From contig JAYGXS010000004.1 of assembly GCA_036362985.1 (NCBI GenBank), forward strand, positions 33,787,007-33,851,006: a stretch of 64,000 bases of DNA. Direction: 5' to 3'. The DNA comes from Ligula intestinalis (Eukaryota > Platyhelminthes > Cestoda > Diphyllobothriidea > Diphyllobothriidae). The notes under the pieces were generated by a model that was given only the letters and a program-made list of their open reading frames with translations, made no database searches and had not been told where the DNA came from. The position numbers were made by a program, and so were the translations under genes. Below are positions 44,701-56,760 of this stretch, in pieces (the stretch's first letter is position 1; each line of letters begins with the position of its first letter).

Positions 44701-47130
44701 GTATGTACTTTAAAAGTGGCTTCTTAAGTTGCACGTTTTTTTTGTTATTGATTTTGACTGCCTTTATAAATTTTAATATATTTTATTGAAACCATGTACG
44801 AATAAAATTATTTCTTGTGCTCGCTTGGTAGCAAATTACGCTTTTTTTAAATTTCATACTTAAAGAAAGGGTATCTTTAGGTCTTAAAAAAATTCTGATT
44901 ATGAGCTTTTTTACAATTTTCAGGTGTTCATTCATAGAAAATCGTATTCGTCAACTTGATAGTGCTGCCTTTACTGTATAAAGTATGCTCTATATCTATT
45001 GCAATATTTAATGAGAACTATGGGTGATCTTCCCCAAGCTCTAGGCAAAAACGTACTTTTCCTTAAACAGGATGTACACAGAGCGCAGTTTGTAAACCTT
45101 GAATTCCAGTGTAGCAGTCGCTAGGTTTCAAAATTATTCGGCAATTTCGAAACTTCTTTTAAAACCGATTAATACCCTTCTTTTTAGTATGAAATTTAAA
45201 TGAGGCTTAATCTTCTACCAAACGCGTACAGAAAATAATATTTCCATGCATGTTTTTCAAAAAAATATATTTGAATCTATAAGAGCAGTAAAATTAATGA
45301 CAAAAAGCAGACTAATGAAGTAGTTACTTTTTATAGTATATTCTTTTCCTTGATGGTCAAAAAAAGCTTGTTAAAAAGCCAGAATCCTGAGGTTTCCAAT
45401 GTATGCTGAGATTAGGCTGTACAATTGTCCCTATAACAACCATCCGCAATTAATATGCTCTAATCTAAAACTCATTTCAGAATTCCGTGTGAAATTTAGT
45501 GAGATAGGTATTCTACTGTACATCTGGGGTTGCCCGAGGTGACGAAATAAGCTTCAAGAACGTTCTTTCATTCGAATCTACGTAAGGGTCTCAGGCAACG
45601 CTTAGAGCTTATTAAAAGTGTGCTAAGTAGAAGTGATATCCTTGTCACTAAAAAAAGAAGGCTGTCTATTACTTCACCTACCGGGTAACAGATAGGTTTT
45701 AAAGGCATGAAAATGAAGTTGCAAGTAGAGCCAGCTTACCTGCGAAGCTTCTTGAATAGATAAGTGCACCTCTAGGGCACTGGAATTTAGTGTTCTCGAA
45801 AATGTAAAGATTGTGCCGAAGTATTTATCAAAATACTCATGTTCTGCTTTATGCCCTCTTAGGTTGCCTTAAAGTTACGGAGTTCCTAAGTGATAGGAAG
45901 GTTAGAAATAAAACTTTTAAAATTCAAACTATGCGCATGATTCTGCAATTTCACATCTAGAGGATCTACGTGTCCTGGTACACCTAACAAAAGGGAAGTG
46001 CCAATTTCTACCACGGACAGAATGTTCTGTTTCTAGACCAACTCAGGCTTCACCTTGTGTAGCATCTTCACAGCCTCTTATTTGTTTACTTTAATCGACA
46101 AAAGTAACTGACTTAGTTAAATTGTGTGACATTATTTGTCCTGCAAACTTCGAAAAAGCTCCTTTTTTCATTACCCTTCTTTTGATTACAATTTTTTGAG
46201 ATAAAATCTTGGCAAAGGCGTCGGCTAGACCAAAAATGCATTCACCAACAACTGGCAGCCTACAGTTTACTTGGCAGACATCCCGGTAAAATTGGACATT
46301 TGGCGGTTTGCTCGCATAATGGACGATGTGTCCCCTGTCTGCTGAACTTACCATTTCCCAATATCCCTAATATCAGACCTCCTGGTCGCATAATCCACGA
46401 ACTTTGTCGGGTGTGTGTCTATGTTGATTGAAGATATATTTAACCTCTAGGTACTACGCAGTTGTTGCTGGACCTGCGGGAGCTCTCCCGCGTGCCATTG
46501 GCCTTCAAATTGTCCAATCTGAGCGCTCGAAAGTTCATTTTGACCGAGCGACTCAGTGGACAACAGATTTTGAGACCGCAGCGTGGCCCGCAACTTTCCA
46601 CTCGTTCGACCCGATAACCTGCTTATAGGAGAGCTAATCTTCACCGAAACCAGTTCACCGCTATGCCACATTTGTGCGCTTTGGATAATCTCTCACGCTG
46701 GAGGCATTGCATCCTGTATGACCTGGGGCGACCAAAAGTTACTTGAAAGTGCTACTGAACAAGCGTGTAACCAAACCGACCACAGAACCTGCAACAGTGC
46801 TGTGAACTGTATCAAGCAGAAGTACTTGCATGCAACTAGTTAGTGCGTTCCAGAGAAAAGTTGAGAAGCAAAAATTGTGCGGAGACAGAACACAGGTTGC
46901 TCACCACTTATGCCGCACAACAAGCAAACATTAAGGCAAGGATGGTTTGTATGGCAGCCTAAACAGAACGCGAAAAAATACCTCAATAACTTTAGAAAGG
47001 TGGTCTTGTGATTAATTTATGGGATAGTAAATATTCTTATATCTTAACTCTAACGGCTAACCTACTGTAAATTTAACTGGCAGATAATATAGCCATGAAA
47101 GACAAAGAAGACAGGAATGGCCATTTCCGC
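44701..47130. other. AT-rich stretch, plus an unrecognised GC-richer island at 46440-46850
   Basis: The first 1.7 kb is strongly AT-rich with no gene. The island at 46440-46850 has open frames on both strands (46428-46628, 46583-46843, 46447-46671) that I cannot assign. Confidence 0.3.
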
Positions 47131-47141
47131 CTTATTTGCTG

Positions 47142-47245
47142 GCGTCACTCAGTCACACCCAGCCCCAGGTGGTGCACCATCGAAGGCTCAAACTCACAAC
47201 CATGTTAATCAGAGTCTGATTGCCTAACCATTAAGGCATGAGCTC
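47142..47245 (-). repeat. tRNA-like (SINE-type) sequence
   Basis: The minus strand has a box A-like region (AATGGTTAGGCAATC, about 47217-47233) and a box B-like GTGAGTTTGAGCC (47185-47197), spaced as in a tRNA. The stems do not pair well. No terminal duplication was found. Confidence 0.35.
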
Positions 47246-47469
47246 GTTGTCCTGCCGGCATAGGTCAGGAGATATTGACACTCATGGATGAACATTCACT
47301 GACTACTAACGGAAATGTCCATTTTAGTTTGCCTTGTCTTTGCCGACAACATTATCTACCTAAGACTACTAGTGGCTGTGCGGCTGCCGTCAGGGCCCGA
47401 GAACTGAGACCCAAGGCAGAGCGGGACAAGTGGGTTCTGTTAGCAGTTAGTCAACCTCTATTAACAAGT

Positions 47470-47660
47470 ATAAACTTAATCTTAACCCTGGCACTTCCTT
47501 ACACCTGCGTTCAAGAGGTGACAAGCATCCCAACCTTAACATTTAACATATTCCTGACTCCTAGTTACCTCCAAACTTTGACTTTAATCCCAACCTTATA
47601 CTTAACCCAAAACGTAAACTTTCTCCCCACATTAATCTTAAACGTATTTTTATGGAATGA
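47470..47660 (+). repeat. degenerate TTAACCC/CCTTA-type minisatellite
   Basis: Repeated CTTAA(C/T)C and CCAACCTTA(A/T) words make an open frame (47275-47712) with spurious leucine/threonine-rich repeats. Similar patches occur at 3175-3235 and 42418-42470. They resemble decayed telomere-like repeats and are internal to the chromosome. Confidence 0.45.
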
Positions 47661-48171
47661 GGCACAAAGCCACAAGTATTGTAGACAGTTCCTGTTCCAG
47701 TATACTGTTTAGGTGGCCATAAGTCATCTTTACCAACTCTAAAATGCGGGTGACGGAAAAAAATAAAACAAAAAACACCCTTTGATGTACAAAGTCTTTG
47801 AGAAAATGTCAACTAACTACATGAGTTCATAACTTTACAGGAGAAAACAGGAGACCAATAGTATGACGATTAACTAGAAATTGTGCAATCGGTTACTGCC
47901 TTGAGATTTCAATTGACGTATATGTCTACAGTGTTGAGAAGATAAACACTTGATTCGCGTTGGTTGGCTCTGTCTAGACTAATCAACTTAGTGTGGGCAA
48001 AAGTAGAACGTAAACTTTAGATGTGAAACATAGTACTTTTTGGCATGTACGTTCTTGCGTATCATCTTTATCCTCCCCTAAGGAAGACGAAGCAAGAGGA
48101 ACGGGTTCATGAAACTAAGCTTATTCAGAATAACATTTCGGTAACGTGCTTGGTTCTACAATGAAAGTCAA

Positions 48172-48560
48172 CTAGTACTTCTTCCTGTTAGCCATGCCTG
48201 TTTCCATCTTGCCGCCAGCCTCGGCGCACGAAGCTTGACCAGCCTCTTTGCTGCTGATTGCATGTGAGATTGGCTGCTGATGGGCTTGCGTGAAATCTGC
48301 CCCATTTGCGGCCGTTGCAATTGCCTGCAAGCTAGCATGCTTACTGACCATTCCCTCGTCAGCCGGCGGACTGATCAGTTGGTGGTGCCCACGGGCATTG
48401 ATACCACACTCGTGGCAGTGCTCCACGCTGGTCAGGTGGTTTCTGGCCAGCTCCTTTCCCATTTTCAGCTGACCTCAGTTGTAGTCCACGTCCAAGATAG
48501 CTTTGCCGTTCTGCTGGTCTTATTCGAAATGACTCGAACCGTGGGCGTAGCGCGACTGTG
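48172..48560 (-). pseudogene. unrecognised GC-rich coding-like segment, possibly a pseudogene
   Basis: The minus-strand frame (48462-48172) begins MGKELARNHLTSVEHCHECG and ends at a stop. Continuing the same frame upstream gives coding-like sequence (YAHGSSHFE, then QNGKAILDVDYN) interrupted by two stops, each right after an aromatic or acidic residue. The composition is GC-rich and low in stops compared with its flanks. I do not recognise the protein. It could instead be an exon with an acceptor just before CTGAAAATG. Confidence 0.3.
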
Positions 48561-51500
48561 CATGTTTTAGACTAATCTGAATCAATACTCTGAGTAAGGT
48601 AACATAAATCAAGACCGAACTCGTAATATTCTTCTTCTAATTCTCAGTACCATTTTTGAAAAGAAATAAGGTACACGTATTTTTCAAACGAAAAGTGTCA
48701 ACTAGTCGGTGTTGTTTTGCAGATACGAAGAATCTATTCGACTCAGTTTTAAAAACATGGTGGCTTCCATGGGATTCAAAACCACAACAGCGGGGCAAGA
48801 ATGGAGTACAATCACATTAGCTCCTGTGGGCTGGACTGGTAATTTGACATTAATATGTTTAACCCCACCGTTCTCAGTAGGACAATGGATCGCACTTGCT
48901 TGTATCATTTCTTGAAGTTAAGTCTAGCCTTCATTCTTTCGGTTTCGAATGCCACCACGCCAGCCAATTTATAGTTGGGTTCAATATAAAGATGGCCAAT
49001 CAATCCGAACATCTTATTGTGTTAAAAATTATTTACTAGCCACGTGATTAATGGTCTCTTTTATGCAGATAGTATTTTCAGCAATGAGAAGAGTGAGTAG
49101 AAAGGCAATTTCCCATCGTCTGTTCTAAGGTTGGCATGAAAGTTCGACGGCAGCATTGCTACCGACGTGGACGCCAACATCCAAAACATCACTCTTTATT
49201 ATCGTTAACGCTTTTCTTTGAAACATGGCTGGCTAATGTAGTTGAACTTCGGACCTAGAAGCAAATAGTTTGCGTATTTATTTGCCAGTAATCGGTTGAA
49301 GCGTTTTCTCTGGAAGCCCAAATCATATGTGCATGGCCCTGCTTGACATCATCCTCACCTAAATTGACATAATCTGTTAAGATGTCTTACAAATGCGCTG
49401 GCATTTCGACTGGGAGAGAGAAGTTTGCATTCTAGTTGACACTTTGAGCAGAATAAAGTCGCAGTCTCTCCCACCCCTCCATAAGCCAGGGGAACGAACC
49501 AGTTCTGTAAAGACGCTTAGTTTTCTAAATATATTCATGAGTACAAACATTCTTGGCCCCCCAACAGCCGACGCGCAGGAATAGAGAGTGCTATTCTTGG
49601 TCATGGCACGCGTCTATCGAACAGTGTTAAGGTCCCATGAGGCCATACATTCATTTGATGGCATGCCCTAGAAGTGGTCTTCTATGCTGTCTCAGTCATC
49701 GCACCAAAGCCCCTCGTCCATTGGTTTATAAACTCAGAGTGTTGACTAGTGAACGTAGGGAAGAAAAAGACGGCAACCGTCACTGGCGAATCCAGTCACG
49801 AAGCACATTAGTTCTTTCTTGACTGCTAAGCATCCAACACTCTGAGGGTTGCGGCTTGGAACAGGCACACTGTTTGGATCTGCCAGTCCTCATAGGAGCA
49901 TTTCCGAGCGACCGAATGGCTGTGAGTCAGACTTAAAAAAAGAGCCTATGGAATATGGTTTTAGAAACACATGCAAGTGTGCTTCAAGCCGTTCCTTCTA
50001 TGTTCTAGGTTTATTTAGTGGTTGTTTGTGGCGCGCGTAGGTGGATTGCTTGAGTTTGTCAGCCCAACTTTGGTAACTTTGGTATTAACCTTTCCTCGAG
50101 TAAGGTCGTTTTAGTGAAGAAGAAATGCGGAAGATGCTGCGCACATCGCCCGTTCTGGAAAGTGGATAACAAACAAGTCACCAGCACTATGTCACCGCTT
50201 GCGACGACCAAAGTATCGCGTGCAAACGTGTTGGCTAGTATCAGTAAAACCGACAAGAGATGCACGGGGTTCAAAAAGTGCCTGCTTGAGCAATCTGTAC
50301 ATATACTTTAACCCCTTGATATTAATCGAGGCCCCCTGGATGAACAAAATCTGTCGTTTTTTATTTTTATATTGCATCTTGGTATGCCGAATGACAACGG
50401 GTGTATTGCTAATGCCCTGCTGTGTCTATCGAATGAGTGGCGTCAGAGAGATTGCCCCGTGTGACACTCCAAAGGAAACTAGATGTGCAAGTTTTGATCA
50501 GACATATAACTGCTCCTAGTCTCCTTTATCACAGCGACCGTGGTTATTACCTTTGCACCCATGAAATTGGATTTTAGACGGTGATTCATTACCTCATCAT
50601 GCCGTCTGACTTATAGAATTACACGAGTGCGGCGGGGGAAAATTGGGCATTAGTGTAGGCAAAAGAAATACAGTGGATTGTATATCCGTGTCCGCCGAAT
50701 ATCTGCTCCACATTGCTCTCTCATGCATAGTCATTTGTGGCCAATGGCCTATAGCAGTAACGGTGGAAACCGAGTGAGATAGGCAGTGAGCTACAATGAA
50801 ATCACTGTGGGTGGCACAAGGGGCTTTCACATTTTGGTCAAAATTTCGCTGATGCCAACTCCAGTGTTTGAGATGTGCTCAGTGTTGCCGCTAAAATAAA
50901 CTTGTCTTATTCAAACTAAATCGATAGACTCCCAGACAGTGAGTTTATAAGTGCTATAAATAGCTGTTTGACTTGCGTATATCTGAACATGCGTTCCTGG
51001 TTGAATATTGTTAGTTGATAGGTACAACTAAACTGTCCAGAGTAGTCCAATTATATTAAGTTATATTCGATGCACGTTCCCTTCAAACCTCCTTCTCAGA
51101 ATAATCGGTCAGATATCCTGAGATTTATTAGTGCTCATAGTGTTTTGCTTCTTATTTTAGAATGGCTAAACAAGTTGCCTAAGAACAAAAGTCAACCGGT
51201 TTATGGAAGAGATAAGCATGAAAATGGTAGCCCGCTTTGTTCTCCTTAAGCCAGTGTAACAGCGGTCAACTAAACAGTTGCATAATAATTTAACTCATGG
51301 TTTCAGGACGGACCTAACTTAACTTTCGTTTGATCGTATTTTATGATCCTGGTTTCCGTGCCGTAGGTTGAGTTTTGACTGATCGATGACCGCGAATAAG
51401 ACCAAATCACTACTCTGGTCAGCCAACTGGTAGGACATTTAAGCAGATGACAATCCTGTGTTGTAAATGAAAACCACTAGATACAAATAGGAACGGGGAA

Positions 51501-52476
51501 TGCTCTTCAGTACATTCTTTGCAGATATGTATTGTAAGAGAACCTTCGTTCCATTGTAGAGGAATTCGGTAGTCGGTAAATATGAATGACGCTCTCAAGC
51601 GTTCATCTTTGTCCGCGTCATATGAAGCGAAACTCCCATCTGCGCACTTATTCCGGTCTTTCTCTTTGTATTACTAAACAAGATACCTGAACAACTTATT
51701 TATAAATCACTCCAGTCCGGTGGGTACCAGTTAGTTCGCGTAAATGTCTGCGATACCGATTCAAGATTTTTTGCGTTTGTATCGAGACATATTTTCAAGA
51801 GCAGGTTAAATTCGCGCCAGTCATTTCAGCAAAAAAAAAATTGTAATTTTATCACCGTAAACGGCTTACGAAATACTCTGTGGACTAGGTGCAATGTCAC
51901 GTACAGTTGCAAAAATACCTGCAAAGAATAAACAGACACAAAAGTGGAATAACGCTTTCTGATAGCCCAAACGTTTGTCGACAAAAAACGACCATATATA
52001 TTTTTTAACTATTTTAGCACAATGTGGCCCTCACTGTTCGCAAAAGAACTATCCTCATAAGAGTTTCATCATAGCAATGAATTCGTGTATTAAATTATGT
52101 GAAGCAGCGTTTGTCAGAATAAACATATCTGTGCTACGAACAGCACACTACTGTCCCTTCAGGGGACTGTTGAAATTACTACTTGAAATAATAGAGCGAA
52201 GCTACATGCCTGCTTCTGGTTAGTACATTTTTTTACATGATATCGGGAGATCACTTTTTCAACAATATTAGCTTACAGTATTTTTTGGCGTGCTCCTTCT
52301 ATACATTGGCATTGTTCAGACGATATTTCTGTCTGCACTGTCGATAATGTTGTTTACTGTTCAAAGATTAAATCGCTGAGTGCAATAAAGTCTTTGCCAT
52401 TCTTATATTAAGGTAATTACAATTGCTACTTTTATATTATATAGTAGATATGTTTACCTATCACTTGGTATTTTAG
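48561..52476. other. presumed intron or upstream region of the DCX gene; no supported exon
   Basis: One possible exon (48723-48838, acceptor TTTTGCAG, donor GGTAATTTG) encodes YEESIRLSFKNMVAS and similar, but has no domain match and a weak donor. I searched by eye for the N-terminal half of the doublecortin domain, including an NGD-type motif, and did not find it. Confidence 0.3.
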
Positions 52477-52758
52477 GTCGACCTTGACCGCTTTAAAGTA
52501 AATACGCTAGGACACGCTCTGGCTCTCATATCACAAGCATTTGACGTGTACTGGTGTCGTAACTGGATCAGAAACCTTTTCTATCTGGACGGACGTGAGA
52601 TCTGCTCGATGGCAAAACTCTTTACAGGCGACTCGGTCATTGTCGGCGTAGGCGACTCAACCTGCCTCACTGGGCAACACTCCAGACTCTCTCGTTTAGA
52701 AAGTAGAGCAGATGAACGATCCTCAGCTTGCTTCTTGCCTACAGCCAGCCAAATTGCG
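52477..52758 (+). CDS. exon of a doublecortin-domain protein (C-terminal part of a DCX domain)
   Basis: The exon is 282 nt (94 codons, phase 0 at both ends), with acceptor TATTTTAG (ending 52476) and donor GCG|GTGAGT (52759). It encodes VDLDRFKVNTLGHALALI, then WIRNLFYLDGREICSMAKLF, then TGDSVIVGVGDS. This matches the second half of a doublecortin fold: hydrophobic helix, the RxLYxLDGR turn, then LxxGDxxIxxG. DCX domains bind microtubules in DCLK, DCDC2 and RP1-like proteins. It most resembles the second DCX domain of DCLK proteins, a judgement from memory of the family. The first strands of the domain must lie in an upstream exon that I did not find. Confidence 0.72.
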
Positions 52759-53599
52759 GTGAGTAGCGAGTGAACTATAAAGAAACATATAGTATCCCTT
52801 CGTGAGTACAAATCCTACCTACTACATCCCCTTCATAACCCACCAAACTACGAACTTTGTCCAAAAATCATTTGGCTTAAAAGATTTCCATATTCCTTTT
52901 ATAATATTCCACTTAAAAGCCTAATGCCCCTTACGAATTTTGTATTGACATGTTTGTAATATGTATAGGGGTGGATTGGAATATGTCATAGCATGAAGAC
53001 TGGATTAAGATAAAGGGTGAATTAATAAACGAGAACGATGACATAAATCCACGAGGAACTATAAAGTAGAGCGTTACCTATGCATTCCATTCTCCAGAAT
53101 GGACATATAGGTAAATGGATGCAATTTTCGACTCGTTAATCAAGAAACTCGGACTTGTCTCCCGGTCTACCTGATCCGTAGTTGGGACGACTAATAAGAC
53201 AGTAGTAGGCATTTCTGTCTGCCTTTTGTTTGCTATGACACGGGTAGCACGCACAGAGTGGTTCGTGCAACTGCTTGAATTATTTGAAGGTATTGGCTTC
53301 ATATTTTAGGTGTTTGCGCCAAAACCTTGGCTGAAAATACATGATACTGCTCAGTTAGTCCGGTTTATCTGTAAGTAAAAGATGCTTTGAACAGGCGGAG
53401 GACAATTAGGCTTGGTGATGCTATTACCAGACACAGGGATAATTATCACATATAAATAAATACATTTTGCGAATATTCTTATGTTGAAGTAAAAAACGTT
53501 GAAACAAATTGAAATGACCTTCAAGGGAGCTGCTCCCTTACCTTCAGAGTGTTGGAGGGAAGACTTTGTAAAGAATGCGCGTAGTTTCGCCGCGGGCAA

Positions 53600-53720
53600 G
53601 CGTGTCAAGGAATTAAGATTAACGGAGAAAATCCTTGTTACTATGATCTTCAGGCCCGGTTCCTTAGGAGAAGATAAGAGAGTGGGAGGCCATTGCAGTG
53701 AGAACAGCTTGTTCTGTACA
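53600..53720 (-). repeat. partial LTR-like repeat R1, copy 3
   Basis: The minus strand shares CTCCTAAGGAACC(A/G)G and the CTTAA(C/T)TCCT end with the copies at 1.3 and 13.6 kb. Similarity fades above 53720. Confidence 0.4.
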
Positions 53721-53769
53721 GAAGGAAGTCAGTCAGGTCCTGTCTGAGTTGGCCTTGAAGAAGAATGAT

Positions 53770-54130
53770 CAAACGGATTGAGGCCAGTCTACGAATACGG
53801 ACATCTTATTAGCCGCCACGTTTCTGCAGAATTTGCAGCTGTCCAAAAGATATGTCGGAGCTTGCTACCCCGAGACTTAAGGTCAAGAGGGAGTGGCGCA
53901 AGTGTGCCACTACAAGCATTCCTGATCACTGTCTTTAGACGTCATCCTACTAGGTCGTTTTTTGCTTCCCCAAAGAGCGTTAATTTGACGAACAACGCTT
54001 TTATTTCTGCTATTAAGGTAGTAATCTTTGTTGTACGCTTGCCCTTATTCCTGAGAATGAAGCTCGCCGGTCGTCCGTTTTCAGGAAATGCTATTAACAG
54101 CTGCTGGACCTCTGCTTCAACCACTTCAGG
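53770..54130 (-). pseudogene. CR1-like ORF1 remnant
   Basis: A minus-strand frame around 54148-53942 has VVEAEVQQLLIAFPEN, resembling KSEAEVQLLLSRKP in LINE B ORF1. The DNA GCTGGACCTC(T/G)GC(T/C)TCA is shared as well. Only this short block is convincing, so the assignment is weak. Confidence 0.33.
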
Positions 54131-54917
54131 AAAGTAGATACATGTCAATCTAACTGCCAGTCCCTGGAATAACTTTCATTCAATATTTAGGCAAAGAAAA
54201 CTATGGAATTTAGTGTACTGTCCCGTTTAGGTTTTATTTCGGAATACCATACGCTGGTTAGATTCAGCATCTTGCCTCTTCTCGAGGGAAATGACTTTAT
54301 TCTTTGCCTCATGCATTGATCAACCTTTTCATTTCCTGTATAATTGTCTAGTTCCGATGAAGAATGCATATGTTCACCCAGTTAACTTTTCGAATCAATA
54401 GGTGTTTGTTGAGAGGCCTCTGAACCCAAGGCGCAACATTCAGTCACACTCTTCGGGAGCCGGTAGACGGTAATTGTTTCTTAAGATATGAGGTACTTTT
54501 AGGGAAGAGGCACCGTTGACTGCCAACTTCAGACGTCCCAGAGGTTTTGTCTCATCCAGCTTGATGGCATGTTTTAAGCATATTGTCACAAACCACTAAC
54601 ACAAGTGGGATGCAGTATATGGAAGCCGTAAGCTCTTGACGAAGAAGTTAAGGTAAATATATGCATACCTACTTCCATTCTGCTCCAGCGCCCATACGTT
54701 TTCTGGAGCGACAGTTACCAGCGGCCTTCAGAAGAAATGAACATTGAAGTAAAGTGCACAGTTTTGGCAGCCCCCATTTACGGTTAGCGAGCTGTCACAA
54801 AACACAGTAGGTCAACTCCAGAATATTTAAACAATTGACCTTAGTCTATAGTATTTTGGGATACCTTTCGATTTGGTTACACATACTTAACTTCTGGTTC
54901 GAATAATTCCCTGGCAG

Positions 54918-55513
54918 GACGTTGCGCGGACCCTGTTGTCGGCCACAGTCAGTGCGGAAGAACTTGGGTCGGCTTGGGAGACCCGTATACAGCGACGCTT
55001 TCCCCACGCCTTCCCCAACCGTAAGCCTGCAGCGCCTGTAGCGACTGAGCACAATTTGCGCTCTCGACCGCTGCCCCATCTGCCGCCAAAAAGGCAGATG
55101 CTCGTCGCTCCGAAAGCCGCCCCCACTAGAACAGAAGCACCATTCCCGCGGCGCAGTCCTCCATCGCCCCAGTTACCTCAGCTCGCAAGCGCGAGAAGTA
55201 GGCGGAACACCGGCGGCAGTGGTGGCCATGGCGTCTTCTTCCCCAGCGCCTTACAGACTCAGCACCACGGGAACATCCCAGTACTGCTTAAAAAGCTTGA
55301 GAAGACCAGTCGCAAAGCCGATGAAGCCAGCGCGGAGATGCCGACAGATGGCAGCAGCTCGACCATTGAACCGCCGACACGCAGTCGAAAAGTGCCCAGA
55401 GCGTCTGCCAAATTTACTCGAGACTCCAAGACTACCTCGCTGCCCAACTCAAGAGAAGAGACGAAACACAGTATGCATGATGAGAAAGCGAAGGAGGAAG
55501 TAGTTAGCCATCG
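54918..55513 (+). CDS. exon of the DCX-domain gene: basic, proline/serine-rich linker
   Basis: Exon of 596 nt with acceptor CCTGGCAG (ending 54917) and donor CATCG|GTAAGA (55514). It starts in phase 0, matching the phase-0 end of the DCX exon, and encodes about 198 residues: DVARTLLSATVSAEELGS, then a basic proline-rich part (RPLPHLPPKRQ, APFPRRSPPSPQLPQL), then a Lys/Ser/Glu-rich part ending HDEKAKEEVVSH. It ends in phase 2 with CG. No known domain is visible; it is probably disordered, like the stretch between the DCX domains and the kinase in DCLK proteins, though longer than usual. Confidence 0.65.
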
Positions 55514-55959
55514 GTAAGAAAATGAGACCTTTCAATTGTGCCTAATGTAAACACAGTTGATAATATCATCTTTCGGTACTAATTTCTTACAGTACAAGTA
55601 GTAAAAGTGCACTTCCCAGATGGTGAGTCAGTAGAAGAGCCTTCATTGAAAGGGGTTTGTTTTGTATCTGACAAACAGGAGACCGACAGCGAGATGCGAG
55701 GCACACACAGCGGCTCAGCCGAGATTGGCAGAACACGCACACGAATAAAAAGAGCGACATAAAAACGACAAACAGGAGCTCGAGTACACATTCTCTAAAG
55801 ATAGGTAGACGAGAAAATTACGGGAAACATCAAATAAAAAATAAAACATTCCCAGTGAACAACGCTTTATTGTCTTCTGAATGACTAGTTAAGTAGAGAT
55901 GGCTCTCAGTTCCGATATCAGATGCCACATTAGTACTCACATAACTAAAATTGATGTGG

Positions 55960-56130
55960 CATCTCAGTAAATGTCAACCGAAATTCTGAAATGCGTTAAG
56001 ACTAGATAGACTTCTTTTCCTAGGAATGAAGTATTAACGATCATACTGCATAATTCCTAGGTATTTCGGTCATGTCAGGGCACCGGCTTTTGAGTGAGCC
56101 TATTGCTAAGCACACAGAAAAGCTACATCC
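55960..56130 (+). repeat. dispersed repeat R2, copy 2
   Basis: Has AAATGTCAAC, AATTCTGAAATGCG, then TATTTCGGTCATGTCAGG and CACCGGCTTTTGAGTGAGCCT. It matches 44530-44700 and resembles 59385-59520. It lies in intron 2. Confidence 0.5.
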
Positions 56131-56714
56131 CATCAAAGGAATTACTTATATATGTAGAAATCAGCATCATCGTTGATGCCGGTGCCATTGCGAATTTAAA
56201 TATATTTCTTGGGAACCATATAGAGAAACATCTCTTTTGTAGTTAGTTAGAAGCTGACTACCTGATCTCTAAATTTTATAATGAAAAAACGAACCTTTCA
56301 TTAAAAAAAGCATTTCAATGCCGAGTATTTGTAAAGTCAACTTAACTTTACACTTGCTCTAAGGTTTTCTAAACGCCTAAAGAAAATCATACATATGATG
56401 TTTTGTTATGAAGGCCTCAAATGGTTCATGAAAATCTGTGGTACACATCGAGAAAGTTGTATGTTTTGCAAGTAGCACTAATAGGTGGACAGATACGGGA
56501 CCTTAAAAACGAGAAGTTCATGGTCTTGAAAATTTCATAAAAGAACTTTCTGACACCGCCAAAATCCCCCTCCGTAAAGTATGAAATTGACTAAACAATT
56601 AATCTGCTACAAATTGAATGCTAAAAAGACTGCTCTTTTGCAAGTTTTCTATGAGATATATTTCTTTTGCTAAGGACATTGGGAAAAGTCCATAGTACAG
56701 GCGATCGGAGCGAA

Positions 56715-56760
56715 GCATAGTTGGAAGCCGGCATCCTGATGCGACTGAAATATCAAAGGT
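56715..56760 (-). repeat. dispersed repeat R2, short reverse copy
   Basis: The minus strand contains GATATTTCAGTCGCATCAGG and then ATGCCGGCTTCCA, matching the most conserved block of R2. Confidence 0.45.

Larger units (their letters stand above)
52759..54917 (+). other. intron 1 of the DCX-domain gene
   Basis: The 2159-bp intron runs from GTGAGT to CCCTGGCAG. It contains a partial R1 repeat (53600-53720) and a CR1 ORF1-like remnant on the minus strand (53770-54130). Confidence 0.6.

Noticed and set aside
47470..47660. Telomere or chromosome end
   Set aside because: The repeats are irregular, few and interstitial, and complex sequence continues on both sides.
47275..47712. 145-codon Leu/Thr-rich membrane-like protein
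   Set aside because: The repeats come from a degenerate TTAACCC-like minisatellite; no other coding evidence.
48723..48838. Extra exon of the DCX gene
   Set aside because: Good acceptor but weak donor, no domain, and the frame does not join the DCX exon in a supported way.
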